From: JALYUA01 sp039931865
Lineage (GTDB): Bacteria > Acidobacteriota > Thermoanaerobaculia > UBA5066 > Gp7-AA6
Reading direction: 5' to 3'
Length of the DNA: 64,000 nucleotides
Assembly: GCA_039931865.1 (NCBI GenBank)
Contig: JBDTRB010000005.1
Coordinates: 1-64,000, forward strand
How positions within the stretch are numbered: the first letter of the stretch is position 1; each line of letters begins with the position of its first letter. Below are positions 8,100 to 14,818 of the stretch, piece by piece. Both the position numbers and the translations under genes were made by a program. The notes beneath the pieces are model-generated. The model saw only the letters and a list, made by a program, of their open reading frames with translations. It was not told where the DNA came from and ran no database searches.

Positions 8100-9569
8100 A
8101 TGAGCGCCTCCTCGTCCGCGGTCCCCGAGCGCGTCCTGGCAGGCATGGCCGCGATCGTCGGAAAGAGCCACTGCGTCAGCGAGCCCGCGCAGCTGCGGAC
8201 GTACGAGAGCGACGGTCTGGCCAGCTTTCGCGTCACGCCCGGGCTGGTCGTTCTGCCGGCGTCGACCGCAGAGGTCGCCGCCGTCGTGCGTCTCGCGGCG
8301 GATGCCGGGCTTCCGATCGTGGCGCGCGGGGCCGGGACCGGGTTGTCCGGCGGAGCGCTCCCGGTGACCGGATGCGTCGTCATCGGCCTCGCCCGCATGA
8401 AGAAGATCCTCGAGGTCGATTACGAGAACGAGTGGATGCGGGTCGAGCCGGGCGTGATCAATTTGGACGTCAGCAAACGAATCTCTTCCGAGGGCTACTA
8501 CTACGCGCCGGATCCTTCCTCGCAGAGCGTCTGCACGATCGGCGGAAACGTCGCGGAGAACTCCGGCGGAGCGCACTGCCTGAAATACGGTTTCACGGTG
8601 AATCACGTCCTCGGGGCCCGGATCGTCCTCGGCGATGGCTCGGTCCTCGATCTTGGGGGGCCGGTCGGTGACGCTCCCGGATATGACCTGCTCGGCGTCC
8701 TCGTCGGAAGCGAAGGGATGCTCGGCATCGTTACCGAGGTCGTGCTGCGGATCCTCCGGAAGCCCGAAGCGACGCGCACCTTCTTCGCGACGTTTCCTTC
8801 GACCGACGAAGCCGGTCACGCCGTGTCGGCGATCATCGCGTCCGGGATCGTGCCGGCGGCGATCGAGATGATGGACCGGCTGGCGATCGTGGCCGCGAAG
8901 GCCGCGACCGGCCTGGACTGGCCCGACGTCGGCGCCGCCCTGCTGATGGACGTCGACGGGCCGCTGGCGGAAGTCGAGCACACCTCGGAATCGGCGACGC
9001 GCCTCGCCGCCGCCGCCGGCGCGATCGAGATCCGCCGCCCCCGGGACGAGAACGAGCGGCAGCTGATGTGGAAGGGGCGCAAGAGCGCGTTCGCCGCCGT
9101 GGGACGCATCAGCCCGAACTACATCGTGCAGGACGGCGTCATCCCGCGCTCGTCGATCGCGCCGGTGCTCCGGGAGATCGAGGCGCTCGCGGTCGCCGCG
9201 GGGCTGCGGGTCGCGAACGTCTTTCACGCGGGGGACGGAAACCTGCATCCCCTCGTCCTCTACGACGCGCGCGTTCCGGGAGAGGAGAAGCGCGCCGAGG
9301 AGCTCGGCGGGGAAATCCTCCGCATCTGCATCCGTTCGGGGGGATCGATCACGGGCGAGCACGGCGTCGGCGCCGACAAGGCGCCCTACATGGCGGAGAT
9401 GTTCGGCGAGGGAGATCTCGACACGATGGGCCGCGTGCGCTGCGCGTTCGACCCGGCGAACCGGTTCAATCCCGGGAAGGTGTTCCCGACTCCGCGGCTG
9501 TGCGGAGACCGGCCGGGGCCTTATCGTCCGCATCCGACGGAGCTTTCGGGGGAGGCGGGACGGGGATGA
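8100..9569 (+). CDS. glcD: glycolate oxidase subunit GlcD (FAD-binding)
   Basis: FAD-dependent catalytic subunit that oxidises glycolate (or D-lactate-type 2-hydroxyacids) to glyoxylate and passes electrons to GlcE/GlcF. 489 aa. The N-terminal FAD-binding PCMH domain contains RGAGTGLSGGALP and GGNVAENSGGAHCLKYG. The C-terminal FAD-oxidase domain contains VFHAGDGNLHPL and GEHGVGADKAPYM. The ATG lies behind GGAAGGAC. Second gene of an aceB-glcD-glcE-glcF-regulator string on the plus strand. A D-lactate dehydrogenase role is possible, but the E and F partners favour glycolate. Confidence 0.94.
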   Translation: MSASSSAVPERVLAGMAAIVGKSHCVSEPAQLRTYESDGLASFRVTPGLVVLPASTAEVAAVVRLAADAGLPIVARGAGTGLSGGALPVTGCVVIGLARMKKILEVDYENEWMRVEPGVINLDVSKRISSEGYYYAPDPSSQSVCTIGGNVAENSGGAHCLKYGFTVNHVLGARIVLGDGSVLDLGGPVGDAPGYDLLGVLVGSEGMLGIVTEVVLRILRKPEATRTFFATFPSTDEAGHAVSAIIASGIVPAAIEMMDRLAIVAAKAATGLDWPDVGAALLMDVDGPLAEVEHTSESATRLAAAAGAIEIRRPRDENERQLMWKGRKSAFAAVGRISPNYIVQDGVIPRSSIAPVLREIEALAVAAGLRVANVFHAGDGNLHPLVLYDARVPGEEKRAEELGGEILRICIRSGGSITGEHGVGADKAPYMAEMFGEGDLDTMGRVRCAFDPANRFNPGKVFPTPRLCGDRPGPYRPHPTELSGEAGRG

Positions 9570-9576
9570 GAAAAGG

Positions 9577-9611
9577 GTTGAAGGTTCAGCGTTCCGCGTC
9601 TGAAGTCTCGG
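9577..9611. repeat. 7-bp periodic array, five heptads
   Basis: Five consecutive heptads, each beginning G-T-Y: GTTGAAG, GTTCAGC, GTTCCGC, GTCTGAA, GTCTCGG. The array starts eight bases after the glcD stop, inside the operon, so it is probably transcribed. It belongs to a dispersed family of 7-bp arrays found elsewhere in the window. Confidence 0.6.
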
Positions 9612-9666
9612 CGCTCTGGAGCCTCCTCTGAACCTGACTGTTCGAGAAGGGCTCGAGAGTGACGCG

Positions 9667-10872
9667 GTGCTCGGCATCCGGCCGAAGCTCGTTTTTTCCC
9701 CGGGCGGCGTCGAAGAGGCGGCGGAGGTCATGGCGCAATGCGCGCGCGACGCGGCCAGGCTTCTCTTCGTCGGGGGCGGCACGGACCTCGACGCGGGCCA
9801 GCCCCCCGAGAGCATCGACGCGGTTCTCCGCACGGGGGGGCTCGGGCGCATTCTCGAGCACGCGCCGTCGGATCAGATCGTCGTCGCCGAGGCGGGGGTC
9901 CCGCTCGCTGCCCTGCAGAGGGCGGTCGGCGCGCACGGACAGAGACTCGCCCTCGACCCGCCCTGGCCCGAGCGCGCGACGCTCGGCGGCCTGGTCGCGA
10001 CAAACGCATTCGGTCCTCTGCGCGCGCGGTACGGCTCGATCCGTGACCTGATCATCGGCGTGTCGATCGTGCGCGCGGACGGCATCCTGTCGCGCGGCGG
10101 CGGGAAAGTCGTGAAAAACGTCGCTGGCTTCGACATCCCGAAACTCATGGTCGGCTCGCTTGGCACGCTGGGACTCATCTCGACGGTGACCTTTCGGCTC
10201 CATCCGCTTCCGGAGACTTCGGCAATGGTCGTGGTCCCGGGCTGCTCCGCCGCGCTCCTCCGGAAGCTCGTCCGCGAGATGCGCCGCGCGCAGCTCGAGC
10301 CCGCGTCCGCCGTCGCGATCCTGTCGGGGCCGGGTGTCTTCGACCTGGGGGTCCAGTTCGAAGGGTTCGCCGCGGGAGTCGATCAGCAGCGCGAGCGTTT
10401 CCTGGCGCTCATGGGACCGGGCACGCGCGCCGAGGTTGTCGACGCCGGCGGCCGCGCGGCGTTTCAGACGCGCCACGACGCGGTCCGCGGCGCTCACTCG
10501 CTGCGGGCAAAGATCACGGCGCCCCGCTCCGAGGTGGAGGCCGTTTCGTCGGAGGTCGTGGAGAAGGTCCTAGACGCCCTCGAGAGCGGGGGCGCCGTCT
10601 GGTATCCGACTTTCGGAATCGGCTTTCTCGGCGGAGACGCCCGCCCCGGGAGCAGCGAGCCCCCCGCTTCCGCTTCGGCGCTTCTTTCCGCCCGGTCCGT
10701 CCTCGCGCTTCTCGGCGGGTCCCTCACGGTCCAGGCGGCGCCGGCGCCGATCCGGTCCCGCCTCGACGCGTGGGGAGAGCGGCCCCAATCCTGGCCGTTG
10801 CAGCAGGCCATGAAGTCGCGCCTCGACCCGGACGGGCGCCTCGCTCCCGGCCGCTTCGTCGGAGGGCTGTAG
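9667..10872 (+). CDS. glcE: glycolate oxidase subunit GlcE (FAD-binding)
   Basis: Second FAD-binding subunit of the glycolate oxidase complex, 401 aa from the GTG at 9667. A PCMH-type FAD domain is visible: VGGGTDLDAG, ATLGGLVATNAFGP, SRGGGKVVKNVAGFDIPKL. The open frame continues upstream to 9604. A CTG at 9628 with GGAG six bases before it would add 13 residues and is a credible alternative start. The stop lies two bases before the glcF GTG, so the two are coupled. GlcE is required for activity of the GlcDEF complex in E. coli (family knowledge). Confidence 0.92.
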   Translation: MLGIRPKLVFSPGGVEEAAEVMAQCARDAARLLFVGGGTDLDAGQPPESIDAVLRTGGLGRILEHAPSDQIVVAEAGVPLAALQRAVGAHGQRLALDPPWPERATLGGLVATNAFGPLRARYGSIRDLIIGVSIVRADGILSRGGGKVVKNVAGFDIPKLMVGSLGTLGLISTVTFRLHPLPETSAMVVVPGCSAALLRKLVREMRRAQLEPASAVAILSGPGVFDLGVQFEGFAAGVDQQRERFLALMGPGTRAEVVDAGGRAAFQTRHDAVRGAHSLRAKITAPRSEVEAVSSEVVEKVLDALESGGAVWYPTFGIGFLGGDARPGSSEPPASASALLSARSVLALLGGSLTVQAAPAPIRSRLDAWGERPQSWPLQQAMKSRLDPDGRLAPGRFVGGL

Positions 10873-10873
10873 C

Positions 10874-12214
10874 GTGGTCGTCGAGAGCGGACCGCATGGT
10901 CTCCAGCCCGTGACGGAAGAGGGCGCGCCCCCCCGAACTGGCGGCCGCACGCTGATCGACGATTGCGTCCACTGCGGGTTCTGCCTGCCCGCGTGTCCGA
11001 CCTACAACTCGTGGAGCGAGGAAATGGACTCGCCGAGGGGGCGCATCGACCTGATGCGCGGGCTCGCGGAAGGCAAGCTCACGTTCACGGACACGGTCGT
11101 GGCGCATTTCGACCGCTGCCTCGGGTGCATGGGCTGCCTGACGGCGTGCCCCTCCGGAGTGCGGTACGACGTTTTGATCGAGGAGACCCGCGCCGCGATC
11201 GAGAAGGACTACCGCCGCCCGATCGGCGATCGCCTCTACCGTGGGTCCCTCTTCCTTCTTTTCCCGTATCCCGCGCGGCTGAAGGTGGTTCGGAGACTGC
11301 TGGCGCTCTACTCGGCCGTCGGGCTGCGCCGGCTTGTCCACGCGTCCGGCCTGCTCACGATCCTTCCGCGCCGGCTCGCGCAACTCGAGGCGTTGATGCC
11401 GCCGGTGCGGAGGGACGCGCCCTCCTCCGACCTGCCGGAGAAAACCGCCGGCGCCGCTCCCGTCCGAGCCCGCGTCGGACTCGTCGCCGGCTGCGTGCAG
11501 CGGATATTCTTTCCCGAGGTGAACCAGGCGACTGTCCGCGCGCTCTCGGCCGAAGGGTGCGATGTGTCGGTCCCTGAGGGGCAGGGGTGCTGCGGCGCGC
11601 TGTCCATGCACGCCGGGCGGGACGGCGAAGCGCTCGCGTTCGCTCGCGGCCTGATCGCGCACTTCGAGAACCGGAACCTCGACGCGATCATCGTGAACGC
11701 GGCGGGCTGCGGCTCGCACCTGAAGGACTACGGGCGCCTTCTGGCGGTGGATCCCGCGTGGGCGGAGCGCGCGGCGGCGTTTTCCTCGCGCGTGCGCGAC
11801 GTCTCGGAGTTCCTCGCGGCCCTCGGCCCCGCGGCGACGCGTCACCCGCTGCCGCTGCGCGTCGCGTATCACGACGCCTGCCATCTCGCGCATGCGCAGC
11901 GCGTCCGCGATCAGCCGCGGGATCTCCTCCGGGCAATCCCCGGCCTGGAGATCCTGGAAGTCCCGGAGGGCGACCAGTGCTGCGGAAGCGCCGGGATTTA
12001 CAACCTGACGGAGCCCGCGAGCGCGGACGAGATCGGCCGGCGAAAGGCCGCGAACGTGCTTTCCACGGGAGCCGACCTTCTCGCGAGCGCGAACCCCGGA
12101 TGCACGCTTCAGATCCAGACGATCCTGAGAGAGCAGGGGAGTGAGATCCGTGCCGCGCACCCGATCGAGATTCTCGACGCCTCCCTCCGGGGCGTCTCAT
12201 TTCCCGCCCGATGA
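10874..12214 (+). CDS. glcF: glycolate oxidase iron-sulfur subunit GlcF
   Basis: Electron-transfer subunit, 446 aa from a GTG. Two 4Fe-4S ligand sets are seen, C31-C34-C37-C41 and C82-C85-C88-C92. Two CCG (cysteine-rich) domains follow, with GCVQRIFFPEVN...GCCGAL and HDACHLAH...QCCGSAG. These match the GlcF/LutA/HdrD pattern that delivers electrons to the quinone pool at the membrane. GGAGGGC precedes the start, inside the end of glcE. The stop codon overlaps the ATG of the downstream regulator as ATGA. Confidence 0.95.
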   Translation: MVVESGPHGLQPVTEEGAPPRTGGRTLIDDCVHCGFCLPACPTYNSWSEEMDSPRGRIDLMRGLAEGKLTFTDTVVAHFDRCLGCMGCLTACPSGVRYDVLIEETRAAIEKDYRRPIGDRLYRGSLFLLFPYPARLKVVRRLLALYSAVGLRRLVHASGLLTILPRRLAQLEALMPPVRRDAPSSDLPEKTAGAAPVRARVGLVAGCVQRIFFPEVNQATVRALSAEGCDVSVPEGQGCCGALSMHAGRDGEALAFARGLIAHFENRNLDAIIVNAAGCGSHLKDYGRLLAVDPAWAERAAAFSSRVRDVSEFLAALGPAATRHPLPLRVAYHDACHLAHAQRVRDQPRDLLRAIPGLEILEVPEGDQCCGSAGIYNLTEPASADEIGRRKAANVLSTGADLLASANPGCTLQIQTILREQGSEIRAAHPIEILDASLRGVSFPAR

Positions 12215-13581
12215 CGGAGCGCTCTGCCGGGCCGCCCAAAGCGCGCGTCCTGCTGGTGGACGCCGACGCCGCACTCCGGGAAAACCTTCAGCGAGTTCTG
12301 CAGATCGACGGCTACGAGGCTTCGGAAGCCGCCTCGTGCGCGGTGGCCCTCGAGTCCTTTCGCGCGTCGCGCCCCGACCTGACCGTCCTCTCCGCGCAGC
12401 TTCCGGACGGCTCCGCGGTCGACCTGCTGCGCGAGATTCGAAAGATCGACCCTGCGGCTTCGAGCGTCGTCCTCGCCCGATACGAGGACCTGGAGCTCGC
12501 GGCTCTCGCCCTGCAGGAAGGCGCCGAGCAGTTTCTGACCAAGCCCGTCCACCTGGCCGCGTTTCTCCTCGTGGTCGACCGTGTGCTCGAGAACGCACGC
12601 AACCGGCGGAGGGCGATGCGGGAGGCGGCCCGGAGCGCGCGCGAGCGCATCGACCCGTTTCGCGGAAGCGGTGCGGCCATCCGCGTGCTCGCGGACCGCG
12701 CACGCCGGGTCGCGGACGCGGGCGCGCCGATCCTGATCCACGGGGAGACGGGAACGGGCAAGGGAGTGCTCGCCGCGTGGATCCACCGGAACGGACCGCG
12801 CTCCGAAGAATGCTTCCTGGACCTGAACTGCGCGGGCCTGTCACCCGAGTTTCTGGAAAGCGAGCTCTTCGGCCACGAGAAGGGAGCGTTTACCGGGGCC
12901 GCGGCTGCCAAGCCGGGGCTCCTCGACGTCGCCCACCGCGGGACGCTTTTCTTAGACGAGATCGGCGACGTTCCTCTCTCCGTCCAGCCGAAGCTCCTCA
13001 AGGTGCTCGAAGAGAAAAAGTTCCGCCGGCTCGGAGACGTCCGGGAGCGGCAGGTGGACATCCGTCTCGTCGCCGCGTCCCACGAGAACCTGGCGTCGCT
13101 GGTCGAGAAAAAGCACTTCCGGCCGGACCTGTACTTCCGGATCAACACCGTCATCCTCGAGATCCCCCCGCTGCGTGAGAGGCCGGACGACATCGCGGAT
13201 CTCGCCGCTTCCCTTCTGGACGACATCTCGCGAGACCTCGGCCGGGACGCGGTGCGGCTCAAGCCCGCCGCGGTTACCAGCCTCTGCGCTTACGAGTGGC
13301 CCGGCAACGTCCGCGAGCTGCGGAACGTCCTCGAGCGCGCCATGCTCCTCGGCCACGGAACCGAGATCGGACCGGCCGAGCTCGGGCTCGGGGCGCCCCG
13401 GCTTCAGGACCCGGCGGGCCGGCGCGACCTGAGCCTCCTGGAGACCGAGAAGGACCTGATCAGGCGGGCGCTCGAGCTCGAAGGCGGGCGCGTCGAGCGG
13501 GCCGCGACTTCGCTCGGAATCTCGCGCAGCTCGCTCTACCAGAAGATCCGCAGATACGGACTCGCGGTTTCGAAGACCTGA
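12211..13581 (+). CDS. sigma-54-dependent activator with degenerate receiver domain
   Basis: 456-aa NtrC-family transcription activator. Receiver about residues 10-125, AAA+ domain about 150-385, Fis-type helix-turn-helix about 415-452. The ATPase is intact: Walker A GETGTGKG at 178-185, sigma-54 contact GAFTGA at 225-230, Walker B GTLFLDEIGD. The receiver is not: the phosphoacceptor aspartate is Ser61 (VLSAQLPDG) and the switch Thr/Ser is Ala89, although Lys111 and the acidic pocket remain. It is therefore probably not switched by ordinary phosphorylation. It overlaps glcF by ATGA, which suggests co-expression with the glycolate genes and a possible role in controlling them. No histidine kinase is adjacent. 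Confidence 0.92.
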   Translation: MTERSAGPPKARVLLVDADAALRENLQRVLQIDGYEASEAASCAVALESFRASRPDLTVLSAQLPDGSAVDLLREIRKIDPAASSVVLARYEDLELAALALQEGAEQFLTKPVHLAAFLLVVDRVLENARNRRRAMREAARSARERIDPFRGSGAAIRVLADRARRVADAGAPILIHGETGTGKGVLAAWIHRNGPRSEECFLDLNCAGLSPEFLESELFGHEKGAFTGAAAAKPGLLDVAHRGTLFLDEIGDVPLSVQPKLLKVLEEKKFRRLGDVRERQVDIRLVAASHENLASLVEKKHFRPDLYFRINTVILEIPPLRERPDDIADLAASLLDDISRDLGRDAVRLKPAAVTSLCAYEWPGNVRELRNVLERAMLLGHGTEIGPAELGLGAPRLQDPAGRRDLSLLETEKDLIRRALELEGGRVERAATSLGISRSSLYQKIRRYGLAVSKT

Positions 13582-13767
13582 TCGCATCGCTCGTCGTCCA
13601 GGAACTGGAACGTTGTCGTCCGGAATCCGCACACAAGCGCGCTCCTTCCGGCACTCTGACGAGCGAATTCACTGAAAACAGAAGGCATCGTTCGAACCGT
13701 CCGCCGCGCGCCCCGTGGTCATCGGCTTGCTCTCTCTCCCTGCGTGGGCCAATACAAGGAGGCGGTC

Positions 13768-14010
13768 ATGACGGAGACGAAGCTGCAGGTGGTGAAGAGC
13801 CGGAGTCCCTGGAGCGAAGGGTGGATGGGCGTCGCGATGGGCATCACGCTGATCGGCTCGGCGCTGCTCACGATGGGAGGAACGTCCTCGAAGGCTCCCG
13901 CGACCCGCGAGACGTCTTCCGCGAGCGCCGCCGCCTCCGCCGACAGCGGTCGGGCCCTTACGGCGGATGCGGATGCGGACCGGGACACCCTGGATCTGCA
14001 GCTCGACTGA
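13768..14010 (+). CDS. small single-helix membrane protein, unknown
   Basis: 80 aa from the ATG at 13768, chosen because AAGGAGG lies five bases upstream. A GTG eight codons earlier has no such site. One transmembrane helix spans about residues 20-40 (MGVAMGITLIGSALLTMGG), followed by a Ser/Ala-rich tail ending in acidic residues. Not recognised as a named family. It is followed by a strong hairpin, so it is probably a single-gene transcript. Confidence 0.6.
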   Translation: MTETKLQVVKSRSPWSEGWMGVAMGITLIGSALLTMGGTSSKAPATRETSSASAAASADSGRALTADADADRDTLDLQLD

Positions 14011-14022
14011 ATCGGCGGCCTT

Positions 14023-14056
14023 CCCGGGACGAGAGCACGCAGGCTCTCGTCCCGGG
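14023..14056 (+). terminator. hairpin terminator after the small membrane protein
   Basis: Perfect 14-bp inverted repeat, CCCGGGACGAGAGC and its complement, with a six-base loop. It starts 13 bases after the stop. There is no clear T-run, so intrinsic termination is likely but not proven. Confidence 0.6.
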
Positions 14057-14116
14057 CGTCCCGGGTGTAGGTTGCCTCCCGGGCCGGAAGACCGGTTTAG
14101 ACAGGAGGGGTAGCCG

Positions 14117-14524
14117 ATGCCGCTGGTCCGAGTCTCGATTCGCGAAGGACAGCCTCCCGCCTTCCGCGCCGCCATTGGAGACGGGATCCACCGCGCGATG
14201 GTCAGGACGATCGATATCCCGCCGGACGACCGCTTCCAGATCTTTTCGGAACACCGGGAAGACGAGCTGATCTACGACCCGGGCTATCTCGGGATCGCGA
14301 GAGGCGCGGGGTTCCTCGTCATTCAGATCACCTTGAACGGCGGGCGAACGCTCGAAAAAAAGCGCGCGCTCTACGCGGCGATTGCCGAGAATCTTGCGGC
14401 CGATCCGGGCGTCCGGCCGGAGGACATCCTGGTGACGCTCGTCGAAGTGTCGAAGGAGGACTGGTCGTTCGGGAAGGGACTCGCGTCCTACGCGTCGCCT
14501 CCGTCGCTTCCGCTCACTCCCTGA
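14117..14524 (+). CDS. tautomerase-superfamily protein
   Basis: 135-aa protein with the tautomerase/MIF fold signature: the start is M-P-L-V-R-V, so removal of the first Met exposes Pro1, the general base of 4-oxalocrotonate-type tautomerases. The length fits the larger single-domain tautomerases (about 130 aa) and not the 62-aa 4-OT. AGGAGGGG lies close upstream. A C-terminal segment with GKGLASYA follows the usual SKEDWSFG pattern. The substrate is unknown. The stop is immediately followed by copy A of the structured repeat. Confidence 0.82.
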   Translation: MPLVRVSIREGQPPAFRAAIGDGIHRAMVRTIDIPPDDRFQIFSEHREDELIYDPGYLGIARGAGFLVIQITLNGGRTLEKKRALYAAIAENLAADPGVRPEDILVTLVEVSKEDWSFGKGLASYASPPSLPLTP

Positions 14525-14528
14525 CGTG

Positions 14529-14746
14529 CTTTCGCCGCGTCGCGGCGAAGGCACCGGCGAGCGGCTCGGCCGGATGCGGCCTTCGACCGCTCGCCTCGTC
14601 CCTCCGTTCGCTGCGGCTCCCGCCCCGAGAGGCTCCTCCCTCCCTCTGGTCGGGAGACTCCTCTCGGGGCGAGCGTAGCCACCATCTCGCCGAAAGCGCA
14701 GCTCTGCGCGCTCTCCCCGCAAGCCGGCGAGAGGGTGGGGCGATGG
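14529..14746 (+). repeat. structured intergenic repeat, copy A
   Basis: About 218 bp, one of three related copies (others at 33034 and 36669), all in the same orientation. Three hairpins are seen. H1 is 14531-14538 with 14542-14549. H2 is GCGAGCGG (14557-14564) with CCGCTCGC (14587-14594). H3 is CGCCCCGAGAG (14621-14631) with CTCTCGGGGCG (14661-14671). The arms differ from those in copies B and C but remain complementary. The loop GGCCGGATGCGGCC and the segment CTCCCTCTGGTCGGGAGACT are conserved. This copy lacks the first 25 bases seen in B and C. No protein-coding pattern is seen. Confidence 0.8.
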
Positions 14747-14805
14747 GCGGAGGATTCAGCCCGACGGGCCTCGTCTCGAGGTACGGATGAATTCCTGCCC
14801 TCAGC

Positions 14806-14811
14806 GATAAT
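14806..14811 (+). promoter_or_regulatory. -10 element (GATAAT) for thrA, probable leaderless transcript
   Basis: GATAAT followed by seven bases and then the TTG proposed as the thrA start. A transcript starting the usual distance from this hexamer would begin at or next to the start codon. No convincing -35 hexamer is seen. Confidence 0.4.
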
Positions 14812-14818
14812 CGAGCCC

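Noticed and set aside
13604..13743. Possible sigma-54 promoter after the activator gene
   Set aside because: The best GG...GC pair (near GGCACTCTGACGAGC) has a spacing one base off the -24/-12 rule.
14735..14818. N-terminal extension of thrA from a GTG at 14735
   Set aside because: It would translate the end of structured repeat copy A and yields residues unrelated to aspartate kinases. The TTG at 14819, preceded by a -10 hexamer, begins near the normal N-terminus.
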